A DNA stretch of 64,000 bases, taken from NCBI GenBank assembly GCA_965207025.1, contig OZ242258.1, positions 620,001 to 684,000 on the forward strand, in the 5' to 3' direction. This stretch comes from Bin87 sp034423595 (lineage in GTDB: Bacteria > Chloroflexota > Dehalococcoidia > Lucifugimonadales > UBA3495). Made by a program: the position numbers and the translations under genes. The notes under the pieces are model-generated. The model did no database searches, was not told the origin of the DNA, and saw nothing but the letters and a program-made list of their open reading frames with translations. Below are positions 51,513-60,693 of the stretch, in pieces; the stretch's first letter is position 1, and each line of letters starts with the position of its first letter.

Positions 51513-53273
51513 ATGCCAGTTCAGGGAACCACGCTCACCAGCTATCGCCCGTTGATGCAGGGCGTCAATGGGATGGTTGCAGCCAGCCATCCCAGCGCCG
51601 CCATGGCCGGTCTCGAAGTCCTCAAAAGCGGTGGCAACGCCATTGACGCCGGCGTAGCCGTGGGCCTGGCGTTGAACGTGGTCCATGTTGACGATTGCAG
51701 TTTCCTCGGCGTCGCGCCCACCGTCATCTACCTGGCCGACCGCAAGGAGGTCGTAACCGTCGATGGACTTGGGGTGTGGCCTCGGGCGTCGTCGGTGGAT
51801 TACTTTCACAGGTACCACGGCGGAAAGATGCCGGGCGGCGTCATGTCATCGCTCACGCCGGCAGCGGCTGATTCGTGGATCACATCCCTCTCGAAGTTCG
51901 GTACCATGACCTTCGGTCAGGTGGCGTCCGCCGCCATCAACCTGGCTGGCAACGGCTTCCCCATGTTTCGCTATCTGGCCGGCCGGTTCAAGACCGCTTA
52001 CGACCAGTACAACGCCTACCCGTCAACCGCCGAGATTTACCTGCCCGGCGGTCGCGCCCCAAAGCAGGGCGAGATGTTCTACCAGAAGGACCTTGCTGCC
52101 ACCCTGTCTAAACTCGTGGACATCGAGGCTTCCCAAGCTGCTCAGGGCCGGGAGGCTGCGCTGAAAGCCGCCCGAGACTACATCTACACCGGCGACCTCG
52201 CCCGCAAGATCGTCTCTTTCAACCAGGAGATGGGCGGCCTGCTCACCGAGGACGACCTCGCCCGGTATCACGTGCAGATCGGCCCGCCCGTCACCGTGAA
52301 TTACAAGGGCTACGACGTTTACAGCACCGGGCCGTGGGGCCAGGGCCCAACCTTCCCTCAGGCCCTCAAGATACTGGAGGGCTTTGATCTTGCGTCCATG
52401 GGACACAACTCGGCACAGTACATCCACACCGTGAGCCAGGCGTTGAACCTGGCCTTTGCCGACCGGGAGCAGTACGTGGGCGACCCTGATTTCGTGGACG
52501 TGCCAATCAAAGAGATGCTGGCGGAGCAATACCTGGCCAAGCGCCGCTCCCTCATCGACCCTGATTTAGCCTGGCCGGGCATACCCCCCGCCGGAGACCC
52601 TCGCAACGGAAAAGCCACATTCGACGGCGCGCCACAGTCGCCCAGAGATGCGGCTGTTCCGGTGGGAACGGCCGGGGAAAGCGGCGGCGGCACCTCCTAT
52701 TTCGCCGTCATTGACCGGGATGGCAACATCTTCTCCTGCACCCCCAGCGAGGGCACCAAGAACGGCGGCCCGATCATCCCCGGCACGGGACTCGCCTTCT
52801 CGTTGCGCGGTACACAGTCCAAGCTCACCGAGGGTCATCCGGCGGCGGTGGCCGGCGGCAAGCGGCCCCGGCTCACCCCCGCGCCGGCGCTGGTGTTGCG
52901 CGCCGGCGAACCCGTCATGGCTCTCGGCGCCCACGGCGGCGACCACATCCCCCAGGGCACCCTGCAACTGCTGTTGAACGTCCTGGAGTTCGGCCGCGAC
53001 CCACAGGAAGCCGTGGAGGAACCCCGCTTCTACAGCTACAACTTCCCAGGCTCCGGCTGGGCATCGCCCTACAGTCCTGGGATGCTCCGCTTGGAGGGCC
53101 GCGTATCAGATGACGTGGCTGAGGATTTGCGGCGCAAGGGCCACACCATTGAACGATACCCCGACTGGTGGGAGGGTTCGGCCCTCTACTGCGTAATCAC
53201 CCGCAACCCCGAAACCGGAGTGCTTCAAGGCGGCGCCGACCCCCGTTGCGAAGCCTACGCCGTGGGTTACTAG
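51513..53273 (+). CDS. Gamma-glutamyltransferase family protein
   Basis: This is a 586-residue Ntn-hydrolase. N-terminal features (AAMAGLEVLKSGGNAIDAGV) and the large-subunit body precede the autoprocessing site. In the family a threonine becomes the new N-terminus of the small subunit; here it lies in SGGGTSYFAVIDRDGN near residue 395. GGKRPRLTPAPALVLRAGEP and GAHGGDHIPQGTLQLLLNVL are typical small-subunit blocks. It would hydrolyse or transfer gamma-glutamyl groups, or cleave a related amide such as an acylated amine. ATG 51513 has GGAGG eight bases ahead. No signal peptide is obvious, so a cytoplasmic variant is likely. Confidence 0.9.
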   Translation: MPVQGTTLTSYRPLMQGVNGMVAASHPSAAMAGLEVLKSGGNAIDAGVAVGLALNVVHVDDCSFLGVAPTVIYLADRKEVVTVDGLGVWPRASSVDYFHRYHGGKMPGGVMSSLTPAAADSWITSLSKFGTMTFGQVASAAINLAGNGFPMFRYLAGRFKTAYDQYNAYPSTAEIYLPGGRAPKQGEMFYQKDLAATLSKLVDIEASQAAQGREAALKAARDYIYTGDLARKIVSFNQEMGGLLTEDDLARYHVQIGPPVTVNYKGYDVYSTGPWGQGPTFPQALKILEGFDLASMGHNSAQYIHTVSQALNLAFADREQYVGDPDFVDVPIKEMLAEQYLAKRRSLIDPDLAWPGIPPAGDPRNGKATFDGAPQSPRDAAVPVGTAGESGGGTSYFAVIDRDGNIFSCTPSEGTKNGGPIIPGTGLAFSLRGTQSKLTEGHPAAVAGGKRPRLTPAPALVLRAGEPVMALGAHGGDHIPQGTLQLLLNVLEFGRDPQEAVEEPRFYSYNFPGSGWASPYSPGMLRLEGRVSDDVAEDLRRKGHTIERYPDWWEGSALYCVITRNPETGVLQGGADPRCEAYAVGY

Positions 53274-53321
53274 CTCCGCGCTACGCAGAGTGTAATTGTC
53301 GTCTCACTGGCTGGCCTGGAG

Positions 53322-53426
53322 GGTGTCTAAATTCTCCCTCTCACCTGGCGGGAGAGGGTTGGGGTGAGGGGGGCGCTACCCGGTTTCGTCTGCCTCCGGC
53401 GGTTCACGCCCGACCTATTGGACACC
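53322..53426. repeat. MITE-like repeat, copy 1 (105 bp)
   Basis: The repeat starts GGTGTCT and ends GGACACC, giving 6-7 base terminal inverted repeats. It contains a hairpin around CCCTCTC...GAGAGGG, then GGTTGGGGTGAGGGGG and a segment resembling copy 2 (TTCGTCTGCCTCCGGCGGTTCA). It lies between the convergent ends of the gamma-glutamyltransferase and SDR genes, two bases from the SDR stop, and could act as a two-way terminator. Confidence 0.7.
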
Positions 53427-53429
53427 TTG

Positions 53430-54251
53430 TTAGGCGTCTCCCGGGGACCAGATCCAGTACCTCGACACCGCGCCGGCGTCCACCCGCAGGTCGAAGCCGG
53501 TAATCATTTCGGCATCGTCGGATGCCAGGAACACCGCCGCCTTTCCATAGTTTGATGGGCTGGGCAGCTTGAGCAGCGGCGCGCCTCGGCTGGCGTCCGG
53601 GAGCAGTCCCGCCGCCCGCTCCCCCAGGCGCGGGCGCGGCCATTCCACGCCCCAGCGGGCGGCGCGTTCTCGCCCCTCCGATTGGTCGGTGGCCGTCGGC
53701 GTCAGGCTGTTGACCCGTATGCCGTGGGGAGACAGCTCCATTGCCACCGAGCGTGTGAAGTTCAGCAGGCCGCCCTTGGCGGTCCCGTAGCCCACGTTGC
53801 CCGGCTCGCCCTGGTGCCCCGCCGTGGAAATGATGTTGATGATGTTGCCCTTTCGCCCCTGCTGGATCATCTGGTGCGCCACGTGCTTGGTGAACAGAAA
53901 CGCGCCGGTCAGAATGATGTCGGTCTGGCGTCGCCACTCATCCACCGGCATGTTCAGCACACCCTTGAAGTTGAACAGCGCCGCGCCGTTCACCAGGATG
54001 TCCACGCCGCCGAAGTGCTCCGTGGCCTGCGCGATGGCGGAGAGCGCCTGCTCCTCGTTGGTCACGTCGCAGACCACCCCTATAGCGTTGCAGCCCTCCG
54101 CGGCTATGGCGGCGGCGCACTTTTCGGCGTATTCCTCGTTAATATCGACGCACACCAGATTTGCGCCGGCCAGCGCCAACTCCTCCGCAATGCCCCCCAT
54201 GATGTTGGGACTGGTGCCCGTAACCAGCGCAGTTTTACCGTCGAGTTTCAA
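53430..54251 (-). CDS. Short-chain dehydrogenase/reductase
   Basis: This is a 273-residue Rossmann-fold oxidoreductase. Cofactor binding is by ALVTGTSPNIMGGIAEELAL (TGxxxxxGI) and D in VCVDINEEY, which favours NAD. The NGA motif is in ILVNGAALFN. Catalytic Y and K are in YGTAKGGLLNF, with Ser/Thr in NIISTAGHQGEPG. The C-terminal region has a ~40-residue insertion (EWPRPRLGERAAGLLP...), larger than usual. The substrate is unknown; the upstream Rieske oxygenase 10 bases away on the same strand suggests a shared degradation pathway. Confidence 0.9.
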   Translation of the reverse strand: MKLDGKTALVTGTSPNIMGGIAEELALAGANLVCVDINEEYAEKCAAAIAAEGCNAIGVVCDVTNEEQALSAIAQATEHFGGVDILVNGAALFNFKGVLNMPVDEWRRQTDIILTGAFLFTKHVAHQMIQQGRKGNIINIISTAGHQGEPGNVGYGTAKGGLLNFTRSVAMELSPHGIRVNSLTPTATDQSEGRERAARWGVEWPRPRLGERAAGLLPDASRGAPLLKLPSPSNYGKAAVFLASDDAEMITGFDLRVDAGAVSRYWIWSPGDA

Positions 54252-54261
54252 ATGGTCACCT

Positions 54262-55587
54262 CTAGTTGTCGGATGCCAGGGCCAGTTCCGGTTCAGTCAC
54301 TTCGGCCGGCGCGTCCTGCACGTTGGTGTGAGTGAACCCCTGCATGTTCGCGTGCCACTGCCGCCAGAACCCTCGCATCTGAAGCTCGTCGGTGGACTTG
54401 GCCGGCCGTAGCATACCCCTCGAAATATCCGACCATTCGGTTTCGGTGGCGCGGAAACCAATCTGACAGGATTCCAGGGCTTCCACGTCGTCGGGGGTGG
54501 CAAAGCCGCCCGGCCCCAGGAAGGTCAGGAAGCTGTCCAGCCGGGTTGCCAGCATCGCATCCGACTCCTCCCTCGGTACCAGGTGCCAGGCCGTAACCTC
54601 CATGTTATCGGGGGCCAATGGCTCGAAGTACCGGATGGTGATGGCCATGATGTCGTTGATGACCAGGTTGGGATAGATAATGAGGTTCCGGGAGGTGTCC
54701 GCCATGCGGAAGGTGCGCTCCTCACCGTACTTATCCACCAGGCCCTGACGAACCCGTGCGATGGGTTCTCGCGCCTCCTCGCCGAACAGCGGATGCCAGT
54801 GGGCAATGGGCCGCCCGTTCCGCACCGGCGATTCGATGACGCAGTGACCGTTACCCAGCGCATGCGCTTTGCCCACGATGCGGGATGCCGCAGTCTGGCC
54901 GCTGTCGTCGGCGCCCAGGCTGCTGATGTAATCCAGGTAGGTCTGGTGCGTGGGCACCAGGTGGTATCCGTCGAGGCTGTTTTCCACCAGTAGCTTCCAG
55001 TTGGCCTTCATGGTGTACTTGTTGGAGCCGCGCACGACGCGCATCCCCTCTTCGGACTGGTCCATGATCAGGTCGAGGTACTCTCTGGCGCCAGCCAGGT
55101 AGGTCACCAGGTCCTCGATATGTGGGTTGAAACTAACGAAGTAGAATCCTCGGTAGCTTTCAACCCTCGGCGGTTCCTTGAGTCCAAGCTCGCCCCGGTC
55201 AAAATGGGGGCCGTACGCTTCCTGGTCCGGCACGCCGATGAGTTCCCCGTCAACGTTGAACGACCAGGCGTGATAGAAGCATTGCAGTACGTCGGCGTTC
55301 CCCTCGTCCCGCCGGCAAATCAGCGCGCCCCGGTGGGGACACGAATTGAGGAACACCCGCACTCTGCCGTCCCTGTTGCGCGCGAAAAACAGGGGCCGTC
55401 CCGCCACCATGCGGCGCCGGTAATCCCCTGGGTTCTCCACCTCAGACTCATGCCCCAGGTAGATCCAGCACCGGCTGAAGATCAGTTCACGTTCCCGCTG
55501 GAACAATTCGTCGGACGTCATGGACGACCGGTGGACCCTGAAAATGCCCTTGCGCCGGTCGTCGATGATCAGGTCTTTGATCTCCAT
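54262..55587 (-). CDS. Rieske-type aromatic-ring-hydroxylating oxygenase, alpha subunit
   Basis: This is a 441-residue protein. The Rieske [2Fe-2S] ligands are visible at residues ~85-110: CPHRG and CFYHAWSF (C-x-H ... C-x2-H, 17 residues between). The mononuclear iron site of the catalytic domain is in LLVENSLDGYHLVPTHQTYL (the two His) with a later acidic partner. Such enzymes hydroxylate aromatic or aliphatic rings using electrons from a reductase. No reductase or beta subunit is adjacent, so this may be a single-component (KshA/phthalate-type) system. It starts ATG 55587 and is divergent from the CoA-transferase gene. Confidence 0.92.
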   Translation of the reverse strand: MEIKDLIIDDRRKGIFRVHRSSMTSDELFQRERELIFSRCWIYLGHESEVENPGDYRRRMVAGRPLFFARNRDGRVRVFLNSCPHRGALICRRDEGNADVLQCFYHAWSFNVDGELIGVPDQEAYGPHFDRGELGLKEPPRVESYRGFYFVSFNPHIEDLVTYLAGAREYLDLIMDQSEEGMRVVRGSNKYTMKANWKLLVENSLDGYHLVPTHQTYLDYISSLGADDSGQTAASRIVGKAHALGNGHCVIESPVRNGRPIAHWHPLFGEEAREPIARVRQGLVDKYGEERTFRMADTSRNLIIYPNLVINDIMAITIRYFEPLAPDNMEVTAWHLVPREESDAMLATRLDSFLTFLGPGGFATPDDVEALESCQIGFRATETEWSDISRGMLRPAKSTDELQMRGFWRQWHANMQGFTHTNVQDAPAEVTEPELALASDN

Positions 55588-55759
55588 AAATTCACCCGTT
55601 TCCCCAGCGTCGATACAAACCTGACAAACTTGGCGCTAGCCTAGAGTCCTCTACCGAGGCTGTCAACAAGATTGCATGAGGTTGACGGACGTCTCGAGTG
55701 GACGGCATACTCAACCTCGCCCGAACGAAAGCCCATGCAGCCGAAGGGGGAGGTGAACC

Positions 55760-58231
55760 GTGGCAGGACCACTGGCAGGTCTGACCGTCCTGGATTTTTC
55801 ACTGGGGATGCCGGGAGCTCTCTGCACTCTGGTGATGGCCGACTACGGCGCCGAAGTCATTAAAGTCGAACCGCACGGCGGAGACCCTTTCCGTTTTCAG
55901 CCCGCCTGGATTTCGTGGAACCGTGGGAAGAAAGGCATCGTGCTGGATCTCAGCTCTCCAGAAGGCTGCGAGCAGGCTACCCGGCTGACCGCCTCCGCTG
56001 ATGTCCTCGTCGAGTCTTTCCTGCCCGGCGATATGGCGGAATGGGGGCTGGGATACGAGGCCCTGTCCCAACTTTACCCGGCGTTAGTGTACTGCTCCAT
56101 CACAGGCTTCGGGCAACACGGGCCGCTCCGTCGGATACCAGGGTATGAGGGTGTCGTTGCCGCCAAGGCCGGACGAATGCTCAACATGGAAGGGCAGCCC
56201 AACCGCGACGGCCCGGTGTATTCCGCGGTGCCAACCGGCGGCTGGCACGCCAGCCAGGCCGCGGTCCGGGGGATTCTCGGCGCGCTCCGTGTGCGGGATC
56301 AATGCGGGCGCGGCCAATGGGTACAGACCAGCATCGTGCAGGCTCTGGCCTCACCCCACGACAACAACGTCGGCGACGGCGGGCTGGTCAACATGCAGCT
56401 CCGCCGCCGGGACCCGGAACGGTTCCCCGGCAGGCCGCCCGGCCGGGGCCTTTCCACCATAGGATACGTTCCCGTGCGTACCAGCGACGGGGCCTGGCTC
56501 CAGCACGCCAACCAGAGAGTCCCTCACATCCAGGGACACCTCAAAGCCATCGGCCTGGGCCACCTGCTCGAAGACGAACGGTTCGCCGGGGTCCCTGCCG
56601 TCAACACAGAGAACCGGGAATTGCTGCGCCGCGAGATACTCAGCAAGCAGTTGGAAAAGACTGCCGACGAATGGATGGATGTTTATCTCCAGGATGGCAA
56701 CATCGCCGCCGAACCCTACCGGAGCAGCGTTCAGGCCATGGATCACCCCGCGGTCGTGTCCAACGGCACGGTGGTTGCCATCGACGATCCTGCTGTGGGT
56801 CCCATGCGCACCCTGGCCCCGCTGGTGGATCTTAAAGAAACTCCGGGAGCGCCCAGCGGCCCGGCTCCCGATGTGGGCCAACATAACGACGCGGTGTTGG
56901 CCGGCGTGCGGCAGACGGTCGCATCTTCCGCCGATGGCTCGCCTGGGGCGAACGGCGCCGACGCGCCGGCCCACCCTCTTTCGGGCATCACCGTTCTGGA
57001 CCTGGCGACAATCCAGGCCGGACCCTACGGCGCCGCCCTGCTGGCCGACCTCGGCGCCAGGGTTATCAAGGTGGACGCTACCGACCGGCGATTGGACGAG
57101 GGACGGCGTTCCACGTCGCAGGCAATCGCCGATGCGCGCACCTACTCCGGCAAGGAGGGCATTCAGATTGACCTTCAGACGCCGGAGGGCAAGGAGATCA
57201 TCCATAAGCTCATTGCAAAGGCCGACGTTCTCGCCCACAACTTCCGCCTCGGCGTCCCGGAACGGCTCCAGGTCGATTGGGAGACTTGTCGGAAGATCAA
57301 CCCCGGCATGGTCCACATCTGGATGGGAACCTACGGCGAGCACGGGGAACACTCGCGCCGGCCGGGCGCGCACCCAATTCCCGGCGCCATCATGGGCGGC
57401 GCCATGCGGCAGATGGGTCGGAATATGCCACCGCCGCCGGAACAGGAAATGGACGTTGAGGAGACGGTGGAAGCCACCCGCTGGATCATGAAGTCCAACT
57501 GGGGACCCGACCAGAACACGTCGCCCGTCGTTGCCACCGCCGTCATGCTTGGCCTGCGTGCGCGAGATCTCACCGGCAAGGGCCAACCCGTCCACGTCAC
57601 CATGCTCAACGCCAACGCCTGGACCAACGCCGACGAATATTACGACTACCCAAACCGGCCCCCCATCCTTGTGCCCGACGAGGAGATTCACGGCCTACAC
57701 GCCCTTTACCGTCTCTACCGGTGCCGGGAAGGGTGGGCTTTCCTGGGTTGCCTGTTCCAGCACGAGTGGGAAACGTTCTGCCGCACTGTGGAACGGGAAG
57801 GCCTGCTGGCTGACCCCCGCTTTTCTACCACTGAGGCGCGTCAGGACAACGACGACTCGCTGGTCGCCGAGCTTTCCACAATCTTCACCGGGCGCTCCGC
57901 CGCCCAATGGGAGGAATTGCTGACCAATGCCGGCGTTGCCTGCGTGCAGGCCGACGAGGCAACGGAAGGGGATTTTTATGCCGACCATCCCCACGCCAGG
58001 GCAAATGACCTGAGCGTCGAGGTGGAGCACCCGGTCGTCGGCAAGTACCGCCGCTACGGCGGGTTGGTCGAGTTTTCGCTGACCCCAGGGATTTACCGTA
58101 CCGCCATCCAAATCGGCCAGCACACCAGGCCCCTGCTCCGGGAACTCGGCTACGGCGATCAGGAAATCGACGACCTGGGAGCGCGTGGCATCGTCCAGTG
58201 GGCGGACTCTTCAGTAGGCGGTGAGCCGTAA
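55760..58231 (+). CDS. Tandem CaiB/BaiF family CoA-transferase
   Basis: The product is 823 residues, twice the usual ~400. Two complete family-III CoA-transferase units are present: one from ~1 (PLAGLTVLDFSLGMPGALCT, AEVIKVEPHGGDPFRFQ) and one from ~405 (PLSGITVLDLATIQAGPYGA, ARVIKVDATDRRLDEGRRST). The class III enzyme transfers CoA between carboxylic acids via an aspartyl-CoA intermediate. Fusion of two units could give a pseudo-homodimer or heterodimer in one chain. The catalytic Asp is expected near the RDGPVYSAV segment in domain 1; the corresponding segment of domain 2 is less clear, so one half may be structural. It heads the gene cluster that continues with HAD, DUF35 and thiolase-like genes. 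Confidence 0.9.
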   Translation: MAGPLAGLTVLDFSLGMPGALCTLVMADYGAEVIKVEPHGGDPFRFQPAWISWNRGKKGIVLDLSSPEGCEQATRLTASADVLVESFLPGDMAEWGLGYEALSQLYPALVYCSITGFGQHGPLRRIPGYEGVVAAKAGRMLNMEGQPNRDGPVYSAVPTGGWHASQAAVRGILGALRVRDQCGRGQWVQTSIVQALASPHDNNVGDGGLVNMQLRRRDPERFPGRPPGRGLSTIGYVPVRTSDGAWLQHANQRVPHIQGHLKAIGLGHLLEDERFAGVPAVNTENRELLRREILSKQLEKTADEWMDVYLQDGNIAAEPYRSSVQAMDHPAVVSNGTVVAIDDPAVGPMRTLAPLVDLKETPGAPSGPAPDVGQHNDAVLAGVRQTVASSADGSPGANGADAPAHPLSGITVLDLATIQAGPYGAALLADLGARVIKVDATDRRLDEGRRSTSQAIADARTYSGKEGIQIDLQTPEGKEIIHKLIAKADVLAHNFRLGVPERLQVDWETCRKINPGMVHIWMGTYGEHGEHSRRPGAHPIPGAIMGGAMRQMGRNMPPPPEQEMDVEETVEATRWIMKSNWGPDQNTSPVVATAVMLGLRARDLTGKGQPVHVTMLNANAWTNADEYYDYPNRPPILVPDEEIHGLHALYRLYRCREGWAFLGCLFQHEWETFCRTVEREGLLADPRFSTTEARQDNDDSLVAELSTIFTGRSAAQWEELLTNAGVACVQADEATEGDFYADHPHARANDLSVEVEHPVVGKYRRYGGLVEFSLTPGIYRTAIQIGQHTRPLLRELGYGDQEIDDLGARGIVQWADSSVGGEP

Positions 58232-58243
58232 GGGAGGTCACAT

Positions 58244-58603
58244 TTGGCAATATTGGTTAGTTTCGACATCGATGGAACTTTGGAAGCGGGAGACCCGCCC
58301 GGCCCCATCACCATGAGCATGGTGCGCAAGGCTCAGGCTCACGGTTGCATCATTGGCAGTTCATCCGACCGTCCGCTTCCCGTGCAGCAGACCATTTGGG
58401 ACCGGCACCGCATCGAGGCGAGTTTTATCTCGCACAAGCAGGAACTCCCAAACGTCAAGGAACGCTTTCCCGCCGACGAGTATTACCACATTGGCGATAC
58501 GGAGTTGGACCGCCAATTCGCCCTCGAAGCGGGGTTCCATTTCCTCTGGATGGATGACGGAATTACCGAGCCGTGGATCAACGTGAAGGCGGACAAAGAT
58601 TAG
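58244..58603 (+). CDS. Small HAD-like hydrolase
   Basis: This is a 119-residue HAD-fold protein: motif I FDIDGTLEAG (both Asp), motif II region IIGSSSDRP, and motif IV HIGDTELDRQFALEAGFHFL. It lacks a cap domain and is short for the family. The start is TTG 58244, with GGGAGG seven bases upstream. It follows the CoA-transferase by 12 bases, so it is co-transcribed. It is probably a phosphatase for a small metabolite; the substrate is unknown. Confidence 0.75.
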   Translation: MAILVSFDIDGTLEAGDPPGPITMSMVRKAQAHGCIIGSSSDRPLPVQQTIWDRHRIEASFISHKQELPNVKERFPADEYYHIGDTELDRQFALEAGFHFLWMDDGITEPWINVKADKD

Positions 58604-58715
58604 ACGCCCGGCTATAATCAGCTCCAGCCGCAACATTGCTCCATATGTAACCCGCATTACATCGCGCCGGTGTCGGCAATTTACGGCGCGCAGCAAGAGG
58701 CAGGAGGGAAGAACC

Positions 58716-59144
58716 ATGCCAACGATTCCTGGGCTGGAAAGACCCGCCCCGGTTCCCAACGATTTGACCCAGCCCTTCTGGGACGCCTGCAACGAGCGGC
58801 GGCTGGTATTGCAGAACTGCACCGTCTGTCAGCGCCTGCATTATCCGCCCACCCAGCGGTGCGACCGGTGCGGATCCGCCGACAATTTCGAGTGGAAAGA
58901 GGTGGCGGGCAAGGGACACATCGACGTGTACATGGTGATCCGCGACTCCCGCATCAGGGGATTCCGCTCGGCGCAGCCCATCAACTTCGCGGTGATAACC
59001 CTCGACGAGGACCCCGGCATCAACTTCCTGTCCAACCTGCCGGGCACCCCGCCGGGCGAGGTCCCCGTCGGGGCCCCGGTGGAGCTTATATTTGAAGAAA
59101 CCAGCACCGGCCAGTTGGTCCACGAGTGGCAGGTGATTGCCTGA
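58716..59144 (+). CDS. DUF35 OB-fold zinc-ribbon acyl-CoA-associated protein
   Basis: This is a 142-residue protein with an N-terminal helix, then a rubredoxin-like zinc ribbon CTVCQRLHYPPTQRCDRCG, and an OB-fold (WKEVAGKGHIDVYMVIRDSR, INFAVITLDEDPGINFLSNL, GAPVELIFEE). Such proteins pair with thiolase-like partners to form functional acyl-CoA enzymes. The next gene encodes exactly that partner. ATG 58716 has GGAGGG about 8 bases before it. Confidence 0.88.
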   Translation: MPTIPGLERPAPVPNDLTQPFWDACNERRLVLQNCTVCQRLHYPPTQRCDRCGSADNFEWKEVAGKGHIDVYMVIRDSRIRGFRSAQPINFAVITLDEDPGINFLSNLPGTPPGEVPVGAPVELIFEETSTGQLVHEWQVIA

Positions 59145-59200
59145 ACAACCCTGGCTTTGTGCACACGGCCAATATCTCATAACGAACAAGGGGGGATGAG

Positions 59201-60496
59201 ATGGTTAGCGACAGGAGTTGGATGCGAGATCGGGAAGGGATGGGAATCTGGGAACACCGGGGCAAGGTTGCCGTCGTAGGCTGGGGTCAGTCCCACATAG
59301 ATCGGCGCTGGGACGGCGTAACCCTGGACCGGAGCTGTGGGGGCTTGACTAAAGAGGCCTGCCTGAAGGCCATCTCGGACGCAGGACTTTCCCTCGACGA
59401 CATCGACGGGCTCATCACCAGCACGGAGACCCGCGCCGAGCAGACTTGGGCGCCACGCCCCTATTTCGACCCGCCCTACGACACCGAAGACGGGTTGACC
59501 TACGCCTCGGCGGATTGGATCGAGCAGGAATTGGGCTTGAAGAACATTCAGTACCGGAAGTCCGATGCGCCCTACATCGGCCCCATGATGGGCTTGGCCG
59601 CCCAGGCCGTGGGCGACGGTTTGTGCGAGACCGCTCTGGTCTGGTATCCCATGGTCAACCTCGCTGGCCGGTACGGGCATAACAACCCGCAAAACAACAG
59701 CGCCGAGGCCCCAGGTGCCACCGCCTTCACCCTCCCCTGGGGTTACCAGAACGGCGCCATGTTCAACAACCTGGTCATCTTCCAGCAGTACTGCAAGAAA
59801 TATGGCAAGTCCCACGACGGTCTGGCCCCTCTCTGCTTGAATTTGCGGCGCAACGGATTGCTGACCCCCTGGAGCTACTACGCCCTTCACGAGCCGTACC
59901 AGCTTACCCGGGAGGACTACCTGAGCGGGCGCGTCATCGAGGAACCCTTGGTGATCTACGATTGCGACCGCCCGGTCAACACTTGTGCGGCTTTCATTTT
60001 CACCACCGCCGAGCGCGCCAAAGACCTGAGGCAAACGCCGGTGTACGTCCTCAACCACGCGCAAACCGGCGGCCGGGGCCGCAGCACCATGTCAACACTG
60101 GAGGAACACCAGGAAGCCGTCGCCAGTCTGGCGCGGAGGATGTGGGAGGGTTCCGGCCTGGGCCCCGATGACGTTGACATCTTCAACCCCTACGACGGTT
60201 ATCTCACCTTCACCCAGCAATTCCTGGAGGGCTTCCAGTGGCGCGGCGTCAAGTGGGGAGAAGCCCACGACTTCTATGCCGACGACATCAGGGTCGAAGG
60301 TCCCAATCCATTCATGTCCAGCGGCGGCAACAACGGAACCGGGCGCACTCGCGCCTGCCTCTTCTCCGACAGCATGGAGCAACTCCGGGGCACGGCCGGC
60401 GCCCGACAGGTTACCACTCGCGCCGACACTGCCCTCGCCGGCTGCAACACACCCGACAGCAACGGCTTCATCATGTTCAGCAAGCATCCCAGCTAA
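59201..60496 (+). CDS. Thiolase-like (SCP-x type) protein
   Basis: This is a 431-residue thiolase-superfamily protein: KVAVVGWGQSHIDRRW at the start, CLKAISDAGLSLDDIDGLIT, and the C-terminal ISSxxNNGTGRTRACLF region. The classical nucleophile cysteine position (in a C-S motif of the N-terminal half) is not clearly conserved (ASADWIEQELG, then APYIGPMMG). Many SCP-x/DUF35-paired members are non-canonical in this way. Directly after the DUF35 gene it most likely forms a heteromer with it, acting on a 3-ketoacyl- or related CoA ester formed by the upstream CoA-transferase route. Confidence 0.85.
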   Translation: MVSDRSWMRDREGMGIWEHRGKVAVVGWGQSHIDRRWDGVTLDRSCGGLTKEACLKAISDAGLSLDDIDGLITSTETRAEQTWAPRPYFDPPYDTEDGLTYASADWIEQELGLKNIQYRKSDAPYIGPMMGLAAQAVGDGLCETALVWYPMVNLAGRYGHNNPQNNSAEAPGATAFTLPWGYQNGAMFNNLVIFQQYCKKYGKSHDGLAPLCLNLRRNGLLTPWSYYALHEPYQLTREDYLSGRVIEEPLVIYDCDRPVNTCAAFIFTTAERAKDLRQTPVYVLNHAQTGGRGRSTMSTLEEHQEAVASLARRMWEGSGLGPDDVDIFNPYDGYLTFTQQFLEGFQWRGVKWGEAHDFYADDIRVEGPNPFMSSGGNNGTGRTRACLFSDSMEQLRGTAGARQVTTRADTALAGCNTPDSNGFIMFSKHPS

Positions 60497-60523
60497 GTTC
60501 TGTTGACATTTTGAACTTTATTC

Positions 60524-60552
60524 GTCATTCCGGCGAAAGCCGGAATCCAGTG
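60524..60552. repeat. REP-like palindrome (ATTCCGGC-GAAA-GCCGGAAT), copy 1
   Basis: A perfect 8-base stem with a GAAA tetraloop, framed by GTC... and ...CCAGTG. It lies just after the thiolase gene. Further copies are at 62078 and 63467-63520. Confidence 0.7.
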
Positions 60553-60585
60553 GTCGAAATGTCAACACGTCCTGATTCCCCCTTG

Positions 60586-60693
60586 GGTGTCCAAAAACTC
60601 CCTCTCCCTTGGCGGGAGAGGGTTGGGGCGAGGGGGATGCTACCCAATTTCAGCTGCCTCCAGCGATTCACAACCGACTTTTTCTAGGACACC
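60586..60693. repeat. MITE-like repeat, copy 2 (108 bp)
   Basis: Same organisation as copy 1: GGTGTCC to GGACACC ends, central 9-base perfect hairpin (CCCTCTCCC ttggc GGGAGAGGG), GGTTGGGGCGAGGGGG and a following similar arm. It overlaps the last codons of the methyltransferase gene, whose final Val-Ser and stop are read from the repeat end. Confidence 0.7.
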
